Position numbers and translations under genes: made by a program. Of a stretch of DNA of 64,000 nt, positions 31,855-42,682 are shown one piece after another. The notes beneath the pieces are model-generated. The model ran no database searches, was not told where the DNA came from, and saw only the letters and a program-made list of their open reading frames with translations. The DNA comes from Didymella arachidicola (lineage: Eukaryota; Ascomycota; Dothideomycetes; Pleosporales; Didymellaceae): positions 1,240,001-1,304,000 of the forward strand of contig CM049989.1 of NCBI GenBank assembly GCA_016630955.3. The letters run 5' to 3'. Position 1 is the first letter of the stretch; every line of letters starts with the position of its first letter.

Positions 31855-34800
31855 ATGCCATTGACCGAGGGGACAGCGCCGCGGGGGACGCGCTTTGCCG
31901 ACATCTTCGCGCGTCTCTCGGAGCTGCCCAACTACGTCTGGGAGTCGGACATCAAGCCCTTCCACTCAGTAGGCGCCTGTAGCTGTCTTTGACGTGCCAC
32001 GCTGACCCCCGTACAGTCGTACGACAACTGGCACTTCTTCGGCCATCAAAAAGCCTCGCCCCCTCAGGAACGACCGCCCTCACGAAGCCGACACACGAGC
32101 ATCACCTCACCCTCTGCCTCGCACTCGCCAGACTCGCACCGCCCCTCGAACGCCCTCAGACACAAGTCGTCTGGCAGCGATGCCAGCGCCGCCACCACGC
32201 AAACGCAAGCCACCGCCACGACGGTCTACAGAGAAGGGCGACCGGTCGTGTGTCGAGTATCGAGCCATACACTACGACTGGAGCGAGAGTATCAGCTGTC
32301 CAAGGTTATCGTCAGCAAGTCAGATCCAGCGTGCAGACACTTTGTTCGCCCTATCGAATTTATCAGATTGCCAGCGAAGCCCGGCGAGGAGCCTCTGGTC
32401 GCCAGCATTTTCGAAGCACCCGGTCAAAACTATCTCAAGGATTTAGTCACCTTCGGTCCCAACTGGTACAACTTCACGAGCCGAGACAACTCGGTCCAGA
32501 CGCATGCCCCACAACCGCACACGGGAGTACCCCTACTCACGTTCCTCGACTTTGCCGTGGGCGCGACAGAGTGTTTGGAGATTCTGCATCATGGACATGA
32601 GATGGTACACGGCGAGCTGCGAGGGGATGCTTTTCACTTCGCCGAAAATAGCCACGTCAAAATGATAAACTTTGGCAGCGGAGCCAGATCATTCGAGAAT
32701 GGACTCACCTCTGCAGGTTGGAACACACTAAGTCGCGAAACCGGTATCGAACTGAAGCTAGCCTTCATCGCCCCCGAGCAAACGGGCCGCATGCCCGCCG
32801 AACCAGATAGCCGAACCGATATTTATAGTCTGGGTATACTTTTCTACACCATGCTCTGTGGGAACACACCTTTCGGCGGCGCGACAGCGTTGGACGTCAT
32901 GCAGAATGTGCTAAGCAAGAGGATACCCCCTGTCTCTGCCGGGCGCATAGACATTCCTGAGGCTCTATCTATGGTTATCCAACGAATGACGCAGCGAAAC
33001 CTCGAAGAACGATACCACTCAACGTCAGGCCTCAAATTCGACCTTACTAGGATTCGCGAGCTGCTGTCTGAAGGCGACGGCGAGGGTCTCAAGGCGTTCA
33101 AGATTGGGACAAAGGACATTAGCTGCTTCTTCAACCTTCCGCTACAGCAGATCGGCCGCGATAAAGAACGACAGACGATCATCGATGTGATACAACACGT
33201 GGCCAAGCGTCGACGAGGCGGCGTCAAGGTCCTGAACAGCTTGAGCTCGAATTCCTCCTATGCCGATGGACAGGTCAGCTTCCAGTACGACGACCTCATG
33301 TCTGACACTTCTAGCTCCCGTGGCTCAGAGAGCCGGCTGAACAGTATTTCTTCCGCGGCGCCGGTTTTCCTGGATCAAGCGCGTGCACAACGATCGCAAG
33401 ATAGCGTGACTCAATCAAGAGACTCCAACATGGAAGGGAGTCCGCACAGCCGGCCGACTCTGGTGACCACAAATCGAGGACATTCCAACAATAGTCTCGA
33501 AGGTTCATCCTCGTTGTCAAGATCTGCCCCGTCGAACGACAGTACGATCATGCGCAGCATGTCCAGCGCCCGAACAGTGAGGCGGAAAGGTCGTTGCGAG
33601 ATTGTTGCTGTGGGCGGAGCCACCGGACTTGGCAAATCGCGCCTCGTACAGAGTGTACAGGGCACAGCGAGGAGCAATGGTTACTTCGCGTCTGCAAAGT
33701 TCGACAAGACAAAGAAGGCCCCTTTCGATCCCATCCTCAAAGTCATGTCTTCCATGTTTCGACAAGTTTTCAGTGAAGCAGACGTTTCCTCCGATTTTCA
33801 CAATAGCATAAGAAGCTTCCTTAAGAACACGGGCGTATGGACTGCATTACGAAGCTACCTGAACCTACCTGACTGGCTGCTCACGACAGGCGGAACACCA
33901 AAAACACCACAGCAACGCGACATCGACCCGTCGCGACGAGAATCTTCTCCGGCTATTCATTGCGGAAGTTCTGGACATACTGCTGAAGCCTGGCTGCGAA
34001 GCGGCGGTGCATCGAAGTCGACAAAGTTCATGAGCGTCTTTATTGAAGTCTTGCGGCTCCTCGCTGTCCAAAAGCTATTGATTTGGACACTTGAAGACAT
34101 CCAGAACGCCGACTCTGAAAGTGCAGGTAAGCAACAAGCAAGTTCATTTCGAGAACACTGGAGTGCTAACATAACGTCAGAGCTGATACATCACATCATT
34201 CAAGCAAAAATCCCACTTGTACTGATATTGACCTACACCGATGAAGACGGCATACCTCGTGAACTTCGACCGTCGATGCAGTCAGCCACAAAAGTCCAGC
34301 TTTATCCCTTTACCGAAGCGCAAACCGCCGATTATGTGGCCGAGACACTACACCGTGATCACCAATATATTCTTCCCTTGGTTGCGGTCATCCAGGAGAA
34401 AAGCAGAGGCAACCTCTTCTACATCAGGGAGATCTTGGACACATGCTACCGCAAGCAATGCGTATTCTATTCCTGGCGTGAGAACAACTGGCTGTTTAGT
34501 CTCGACAAAGTCTTTGAAGTCTTTGAAAGTACCGAGTATGGCTCTTCCATGACCAACGATTTTATCGTGAAGCGACTGCTCGAACTGCCTGCGGACACGC
34601 GCAAGCTTTTGGCATGGGCATCCTTGTTAGGAGGCGCTTTCTCTTACGACCTAGTCTCTAAACTGTTGAACCCGAAGTACGCACCTGCGGATGCTGAGAG
34701 ACTACCACTCTTTGGCGAGAAGGAGTGCATCGTCACAGCATTAAATGGAGCGCTCAATGCCTACATTCTGATGCCTGCTGACAGCGAGTCACGTTTCCGT

Positions 34801-37800
34801 TTCAGTCACGACAGGTATCTGTTTGCAGCCGCTAGTCTACTCGAGAAAGACTGGAACACTGCAATGATGCACTACGAGATTGCTCGGATCATCAGCTCAA
34901 GCGGTGAATGGCATGACGATGCCATGGGTGATTCCAAGGCTCTCTACATGCGAAGCCGGCATATTTGTCTAGCCGTTGACCTCATCAAGACCAGAGAAAG
35001 CAACCGCGCTCCCTTTCGAGACGTTCTTTATCAAGCTGGAGAGACCGCAGCTGAGTCAGGGGCGCGATCTACCGCGATCTACTACTTCGCGCATTGCTTG
35101 ATGCTCTTGCAGGATGACCCATGGGATGATTCGAAACACGACGTCTCCTACCAAGAAACATTGCAGCTCTTTGTCCGCTCGGCTGAGTGCTACTGGCATC
35201 AAAACATGCTTGATGAAGCGCTTAGTCTGATTCGAACCACCTTCCAACATGCTCGCGATGCCTGCGACATGGCAAGCTCATTCATACTGCAATCACGAGT
35301 GCATGCTGTACGCGGAGATAGTTTCGGCGCGTTCCAAGCCTTAAAAGACTGCCTTTCCCTTTTGGGTTCTTCAGTACCTTCTACAACCTGGGAAGAGTGC
35401 GATGCTGAATTTCAAAAGCTGCATTCTCACCTGCAAACGGCTAATACTGAAGACCTCCTGGCTAAGCGGCCTGCCAAAGACGATCGCGTCCTTCAGACCT
35501 TGGGCCCTGTCTTCGTCGAGCTACTTAGCGCAGCGTTCTGGTCGAATAGTCTACTGTTCTACCAAGCAACGCTGAAGTTCGTCAACATACACCTCGAGCA
35601 AGGAACTATTTCTCAGGTCGCTCTTGCCTACGTTCATCTTGGCAGCATCGCAGGTGGTCGTTTCTCAATGTTGAACTTTGCAGCAGATATGGGTGCGATA
35701 GCAAAGCGGCTTTTTGAGATGTTCCCGGACGATGTCTACACGCTCGGCCGCGGCCAGACATTGCATCCATTGTTCTTAGGACATCTCGAAGCTCCCGCTG
35801 CGGACCTAATACCCCATCTCCAAGGTTAGTATCGATCCCCTAGCTCCGAGCCGCATGTTTAGGCGTCCCTGCCATGTCCTCCAGTGGTCTGCGTGAGAAG
35901 CTAACATCAACAAACAGTTGCATTGGACTCGGCTATGACCGCTGGCGATCGTTTGCTCACACTCCTCAACCTTGGTACACAAGCTCATTTCAGAGTCATT
36001 GCTTGCTACGACTGTCTTGAGATCGAGGCCTACGTCGATGAGATTCCCTTAGACCTCAAGAATTGGAAGCAGGATCTGAGGGGAGGCGTGCTCTTGACAG
36101 CATCTCGCCAGTATGCCAGGGCTCTCCAGGGCAAGACCAATGTCCACGACGCTTCAGGAGTTTTCACAGATGAAGAACACGACTCAGCTGCCTACGTCGA
36201 CTGGATAGAGAAGACTACAAGTAATCCCAAACGACCAAAAACGTATTACTACGCCAGCAAGTTACCCGTGCTGGTGCTGTACGGCTACTACGAAGAAGCC
36301 TGCAGTCTTGGCGAATTCCTGCTGCCGATGCTAGGCAGTCTGTGGTGTCAACGCCTGAACTACTCTGTCTTGTATTATCTCTCGTTGGCTTATCTGGCAG
36401 TGCTGCGCGACAACAAGGAACATCCGAAGAAGGACCAAATGTTCAAGCACATCCAGGCAACCATTAACCAACTGGAAGCATGCTGTACGATCACAGACGT
36501 CAATTACAGGGCCTGGATCCACTTGCTTTCTGCTACGCTCGGTGAGATTAATGATGATCCACCGACCGCCCTCGTTAATTACGAGTCCGCCATGGATCAC
36601 AGTGAGATACACGGTTTTACTTTAGACGAGGCCCATACTCTGGAGATGTACGCAGAGTGGCTGGTTCGAAAGAAGGCCAATAGACCAGCGCACCATGCTC
36701 TCAAAGATTGTATATCTGTGTATCGGAGGATCTCTGCATACGGCAAGGCAAATCATGTCATAAGCAAATACGAGTTCCTCTTACGAGGTACGGTGTCTCT
36801 GACCACCGTGGATGTGGCGGTGCAGACGACAATCATCGACACAGGCAATACCACCTTCCGGCTCGAGCAAAATGAGGATCATGAACAACTGCTTGGCACC
36901 GAGACAGCAGTAGATCGGACGCAGAACTGGATTATCCCTGAGACAGGGAGACGTAACGAGTCTGCCAGTGACCTTCGTAATGGCTTCTCTGCAGTTGGGC
37001 TCGATATGCTCGATTTGTCTTCCATTCTAGAGTCATCTCAGGTCCTCTCAAGCGAGTTGAAGGTTGACAAGCTGATGGCTAAGATGGCTTCCATCATCCT
37101 CGAGTCGACCGGCGGTACCCTCTGCGGAATCGTTATCGAAGACGCACAGATCGAGTGGAGCATTGCTTGTGTAGCGACCAGTGAGTCCAACGACGACCCT
37201 ATTCCGCCAGGTGTTACGTCTTTCCCAGCAGGCCAGCCACTGGACACTGTGGACGACATGGTGGCTCGGCAGGTGACGTTGTATACCCTGCGCTTCAGAG
37301 AAAACGTGTTCGTCCCGAACTTGTTGGAAGACGACCGCTTTTCAAACGTCTCCGACTCGTATCTCAAACGCAACCCAGAAGGCAAAGCAGTGATCTGCAT
37401 ACCAATCATCCATTCTGATCACCTTCTCGGTAGCATTTATGTGGAAGGTCCACCGAACTCCTTCACAGAACGAAACACTCAAGTCTTGCGTCTCCTAGTC
37501 AACCAAATCTCAATCTCGCTTGCTAATGCTTTGTTGTTCAAAGAGATCGAGCGAGTTAGTGCCAGCAATGAGGCAATGCTGGAGATGCAGAAGCGGGCGC
37601 TCGCGCAGGCAAGAGCGGCTGAGATCAAGGCTAAGGAAGCAGAGGCAATCGCGATCAGGAATATGAAGCTGAAGGAGGAGGCTGCCAAGGCCAAGAGTCT
37701 CTTCCTCGCCAACGTCTCTCACGAATTGCGAACTCCTCTCAACGGAGTCATTGGCATGTCTGAGCTCCTCAAGGCCAGTTTGCTGAATCCAGAGCAGCAA

Positions 37801-39205
37801 GGCTACGCTGACTCGATCCGAGTGTGTGGCGATACCCTTTTGTCAATCATCAACGATTTGCTTGACTACTCAAAGCTTGAGGCTGGAAAGATGAACGTGC
37901 AAGAGATGCCACTTTCTCTCAACGAGACTATCACCGAGGTCGTACGGGCTCTTGCTTACACGAATGCCGAGCGAGGCCTCAAGACAATTGAACAGCTCGA
38001 GGTGAACCCCGAGATGCTGGTAATGGGCGACCCTGTACGACTCCATCAAATTTTGATGAACTTGCTGTCCAACAGCTACAAGTTTACACCACGAGGTTCA
38101 GTCACCGTGCGCGCAGTTGTTGACCGGGAAGGGCCAGACTGGGTCGACGTCACCTGCAGTGTCATCGACACCGGTATCGGTATTCCGGAAGAGCAGAAGA
38201 AAAAGCTATTCCTACCTTTTTCACAAGTAGAGTCATCATCAGCGCGCAGCTACGGTGGCACAGGTCTTGGTCTGAGTATCGTCAAGGCATTGATCGAGAA
38301 CGTCATGCACGGCTCAGTACGACTCGACTCAGCACCCGGTGTTGGAACGACCGTCTCCTTCTCCTTGCGCTTCACGAAGGTGAACATGCAGGGTGCTCTA
38401 GCACGTAACTATACCAGAGATGTGGATCCCATGGCCAAGTTCTCTAGCCAAGAGAACAACGGTCATGAGCAGTCTGCTGGTACCTGCATCGATCTCTCGA
38501 CCATTCCCCGCGCAGACCTGCGCATCTGCATCGCAGAGGACAACCTTATCAACCAGCGCATTGCAATCTCGTTTGTGCAAAAGCTGGGCTTCAAATGTGA
38601 CGCATACCTCGATGGGTTCAAGACCATCGACGCGCTCGAGCGCGCCTCTGACAACGGTCGCCCCTTCCACCTTGTGCTCATGGATGTTCAAATGCCGCAC
38701 TGCGACGGCTACGAAGGTAAGCGTTCCACACCCGTACTTCTCACCTCTCACTCACAACGCCTCAGCAACAAAACTCATCCGCAAGCACCCCAACCCCGAA
38801 GTCCGCAATGTCCTCATCATCGCCATGACCGCATCGGCGATCCAAGGCGATCGCGAAAAGTGCCTCGACAGCGGTATGAACAACTACCTCGCAAAGCCTG
38901 TGCGCGCGCAGACGCTCAAGGCGCTCCTCGAGAGCTATCTGAAGAAAGATGAACGCCCAACGGAAATTCCAAACTTGCAAACGGAGGTCAAGAAGCTAGT
39001 CAAAGAGGCGCTGAGCGAGGCGGGCGCAGACCAGCCACTGAGCGTAGCCAAGAACGATGTCAATGAGATGAATGAAAATAATCGCGAGGGACAGAAGCTG
39101 GAAAGACCGAGGAGTGTACGGATGAGCACGACGGTTAGGTGGCACGATGGGACGCCCGAAGAGGAGCCACCGAGGAAGGAGAAGGAGCTGAACGACGGCA
39201 TGTAG
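31855..39205 (+). CDS. Group X hybrid histidine kinase (pseudokinase-AAA-GAF-HisKA-HATPase-REC)
   Basis: Five exons, 31855-31968, 32017-34126, 34181-35824, 35918-38716 and 38766-39205, encode 2368 residues. All introns are GT..AG: 48, 54, 93 and 49 bases. Domains in order: a Ser/Thr-kinase-like region (about 100-370) with HGELRGD and NFG where active kinases have HRD and DFG, so probably a pseudokinase; a P-loop ATPase (GGATGLGKS near 570); a long helical TPR-like part; a GAF domain; a coiled-coil linker; the H-box SHELRTP with His1891; the ATP-binding G-boxes (DTGIGIP, GGTGLGLSI); and a receiver with AEDN, Asp2212 in VLMDVQMP and Lys2266 in AKPV. This layout matches S. pombe Mak2/Mak3 and Candida Chk1, which signal oxidative stress to a phosphotransfer protein and a MAP kinase. 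The 54-base intron keeps frame and has no stop, so retention would only add 18 residues. Confidence 0.93.
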
Positions 39206-39553
39206 GCGACTGACACGTAATCAAAGAAGCCGCTTTTGGATTGTTCACCACAGGTCTGTTTGCACTTTGATTCCTACGGAAGATACCCAGGGTAACTGGG
39301 GCACTACTAGCTTTGCTGTTTGCATAGCATGGCGTTGGATTACGACGAGCGAGACAGGAGCGGCGTTGGGAGTAGAGCCCGTATACATATGATATTCATT
39401 CCATCCATTCTGCTCATCAGTTTGCTGTGTTGACGGAACCTTCTCATGCATGACTTTCGCGGAAGTCATCTTCTTTGCATCCATGCCGCACTCAATCCAG
39501 AACACCAATACCCGCAGCTGTCAAAAAGTCCACATCAACCTCCAACCACACAT
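39206..39553. other. Convergent 3' flank, no gene seen
   Basis: This holds the 3' regions of the kinase (plus) and the first AT-hook gene (minus). Nothing was recognised. Confidence 0.5.
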
Positions 39554-40091
39554 TCACACCTCCTCAATCTCCTCCTTGACCTCGCTCTTCACCACCTCAT
39601 CGTCCTCAGCGGCAGGCGCAGCGGCCGCCTTCTTAGGTCGTCCGCGACCCTTCTTCGTGGGACTACCGTCAGCATCACCAACAGCCTCCCCGTCCTCCTT
39701 GCCCTTGCGCTTACGCGACATAACAGCCTTCTTAGGCGTAGCCTTGGGTGTATCGCCGCCGTTAGCCGCAGGCATAGGCGTACCCGCTTTAAGCGCGTCG
39801 AGCTCGGGCTTGAGGGTGATCTTCAGACGGGTAACCATGCGCTCGCACGCGATCATGCTGCGGCCGGCTGGGAGCTGGGCGGCCTGAGACAGTTAGCTGG
39901 GGTGTTGTGGGTGGGAGATGTGGAAAGCATGCCTTGAAGTTGAACTTTGTATCTGAGTGCTCGATCAGGCTGACCAGGTAGGCGAGCTGGATGTGTTAGT
40001 ATGAGAGTATTGGGGGTGTGAGAGGACTTACACGCTCGCGGTCACTCCAGCCAGAACCTGCCTTGCCTTTGGCGCCTTCGTTGTCGGACAT
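39554..40091 (-). CDS. Small AT-hook protein, tandem copy A (contains a GC-AG intron)
   Basis: Exons in transcript order are 40091-40032, 39986-39933 and 39883-39554. The product has 147 residues. Intron 1 (45 bases) is GTAAGT..CCAG. Intron 2 (39932-39884, 49 bases) starts AAG|GCATGC and ends CTCAG, so it is a GC-AG intron; no GT is available at that junction. A short helical N-terminal domain (GWSDRERLAYLVSLIEHSD.., LPAGRSMIACERMVTRLK) precedes a Lys-rich tail with the AT-hook core GRGRPKK and an acidic end. The N-terminal part resembles a small Myb/SANT-like or helix-rich DNA-binding unit, but I do not assign it. It is probably nuclear. Its neighbour at 40555-41048 is a paralogue with identical intron positions. 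Confidence 0.8.
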
Positions 40092-40554
40092 GGTTGTGGT
40101 GAGGGTTGGTGTTGGGATGAGCGTTGCGAGTGGGAATGTCTTACTGGAGTTAAGAAGTTCAAAATTGGAGAAGGGTGGAAGGACAAATAGCTGAGGATAG
40201 CGAGAGGTTTATAAGTTGTGATGATACGGCGATGAAGGGGGATTGAAGTGACAGTGAGGGCCGCCGGTTGCCATGGTGAGGTGAGAGGGCGACAGATAGA
40301 TGAGGCTAGCAACACTGGTAACGGTGACTGGAGAACATGGCCTGGTCTAGGAGGCGAGAAACTGATGAGCCTTAGATATACATAGACTGCTAGTTTTCGT
40401 CAATGTGGATTCGCTGGAGGCCTACTGGCTTGTATACAAATTGGCCCAACCTCCGTATGCATGACCATCGTCGTATCGTGATGAAAGAACCGTATCCAGC
40501 GCCCTGATGCAGCAAACTGAGAAATGTCTCTCGGCTGGTGCAAATCAATCAAAC
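40092..40554. other. Spacer between tandem AT-hook genes
   Basis: These 463 bases hold the promoter of copy A and the 3' flank of copy B. No gene was seen. Confidence 0.5.
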
Positions 40555-41048
40555 CTATTCCTCCTCAGTATTCTCGGCTCCACCCTTGCCTTCAGTCCCC
40601 AGTGTGACCTCTTGCTTAGCAGCCTTCTTGGGGCGACCACGACCACGCTTCTTGGGCGCCTCGTCCTCATCGTCGTCCTCAGCGCTGCGCTTACCCTTGG
40701 CCTTTGCAGCACCGCCCTTGGCCTTGGTGTCGGCGATCGGTGTGCCATTTTTCAGAGCATCCATCTCGGCCCTAAGAGCCTTCTTTAGCTTCATGATCTT
40801 CTGGGCGCAGCCGGAGCCAGTGCGTCCAGCGGGGACTGGAGCGTTCTGAGATTTGTCAGTTCATGTTGAGTAAGTAGCTGAGATGCAGCGACATCATCTT
40901 GATGAGGGCTTACGTTGTAGTCAGGCTTGATGTTGGAGTATTCCATCGCGGTGAGGATGTAGACGAGCTGGCAAGGTCAGTCACTGCGATTGATTGCAGA
41001 TAGGGACGAACGTACAAGCTCATGGTCGTTCCAATGAGACTCAGACAT
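40555..41048 (-). CDS. Small AT-hook protein, tandem copy B
   Basis: Exons in transcript order are 41048-41016, 40967-40914 and 40845-40555. The product has 125 residues. Both introns are GT..AG (48 and 68 bases). The middle exon is exactly 54 bases, as in copy A, and both introns fall at the same places in the protein. The order of parts is the same: an HWNDHELLVYILTAMEYS.. N-terminal unit, VPAGRTGSGCAQKIMKLKK, a DALKNGTPI segment, then the AT-hook core GRGRPKKA and a Glu-rich end. The two copies clearly arose by duplication but have diverged over most of their length. The product may bind AT-rich DNA in chromatin. Its function is unknown. Confidence 0.8.
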
Positions 41049-42682
41049 GTTGTTCGTGTATGGCAAAATTGTTGCCTTGCTAAGATATCGAGTGGATTGC
41101 AAAAAGTTATTAGAAGTGCGAGGTTGAGATCGAGGACGGATACCTGAACGAGGAGGCGGTGATAGAAAGAGAACGTTTACAAGTTGACCGTCAACCATCT
41201 TCCCTTTGTTGGTGAAGGTGAATTTGAATGTCGAAAGTGAGACCGGGAGGGTGAACATAACGACAGCGATTCCCCATAGCGGTAAGGTACAGACGAGCTG
41301 GATCCCTCCTTCGCGTTATATCTGTATGCAAAGTAGATGCTGACACGATCCTTATTTATCGAGCGTAGCAAGTGGTGGACTGCACCACTGGGAATGGAAA
41401 GATTGTTCGTGAATGCAAATTCCAAACGTTGCAAACACAGAGACATCACATCCATCGCAAACGCCCTCTAGCTGTATAGTATCTCGAGACCTTTCGAAGC
41501 CCCCTATGCATCGTTCTTAAGCTCAGTTTCAACGCTGTGCCCGAACAAGGCAGGCGTTCAATCCATACCAGCGCGAGAGCATGAAGAGTAAAGCTCCCCC
41601 AAAACAAGGAACCCACAAGCTCCATCCCAAGTCCCAAACTCGGTCCACCGACATCATCACCTCACCAGCCACACTTCCCACCGCACTAACCCATCCCGCA
41701 GCTCGTGCAGCTCTTGACCGGAAACTCCCACCACCTCGGCTATATGCCCTCACATCGCCCGCCCCATCGTCGCAGGTTCCGCTCCGCCCAACCCACTGTT
41801 TAGCTCCCGCTCCCAGGTCTTCACATGCACGGCGACAAGTCCAAGCTCAGATGTTTGACCTGGGGCCTGGCGATCCGATCCGCCGCACCGACTCTCATGC
41901 ATGTGAAGTTCGGGTGGGTCCGGGGTAGCGGACCCAGCTGCGTCTGCACGCACGAAAGCTTAAGTTGACGGGTGTGACGGGCAACGGACTCGCATGTGCA
42001 GGTAAACGACCGGCCAAAGAGCAGCACATGTTGGGAGCTGTGCACCGCGCTCCCGCGGGAGCGACGGCTGCGGAGTACGGAGTTACGTCAACCATGCGGA
42101 GCAGCAGTCATCGTGCTCCCGCGGCAACGCTGACTGACCGCATGTCGCCACCCGTGCCGTATTGTGGACGGGCTAGATAACGTCGATATTGATATCGGAG
42201 GTGGAGTATGTGGGGTTGAGGTGCGAAGTCTTGTTGACTCTGTGTGTGTGAGCGGAGCCGAGGCCGGAATGTTGGGGTTGGAAGAACGTGAGTCTCAGAC
42301 CGAGCGCAAGGCTGACGATGCTGTTATGATGCGCAAGGTTGTTTGACGTTGGTGAAGTTCACGAGAAAAACTTTGCGGGTTATTATCTGCTGGACGGGTA
42401 CCAATAATGCACCAGCTCGCAATAGTGTGGTGTGATGGTGTGTAAATCTTCATCATATTATTTTCAAACCCAACTGAATCCCGGTGCAGTGACTCCACAC
42501 CGTTCAAAGTATCTATCTATGCATATCGAGAAGGGAGGACATGTAGCAGGGTATCGAATCGTCCATCCCAAAAGTCCATAGCTGAATCCATTTCATGGCC
42601 GAAAAGTGTGGTGGCCGAACATTAGGACACTGTCCTAGAAACAACCCAAGCGCCAGAGATGTGGTTCAAGAACAGAGAGCTT
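41049..42682. other. Intergenic region with one perfect palindrome
   Basis: This 1.6 kb holds no supported gene. A 16-base perfect palindrome (CGCTCCCGCGGGAGCG) lies at 42048-42063. A minus-strand ORF at 41529-41753 has a hydrophobic C-terminal stretch but no other support. Confidence 0.5.

Noticed and set aside
41529..41753. 74-codon minus-strand ORF with a hydrophobic C-terminal stretch
   Set aside because: The single hydrophobic segment is the only feature; overlapping ORFs on both strands look equally plausible, so it is not called.
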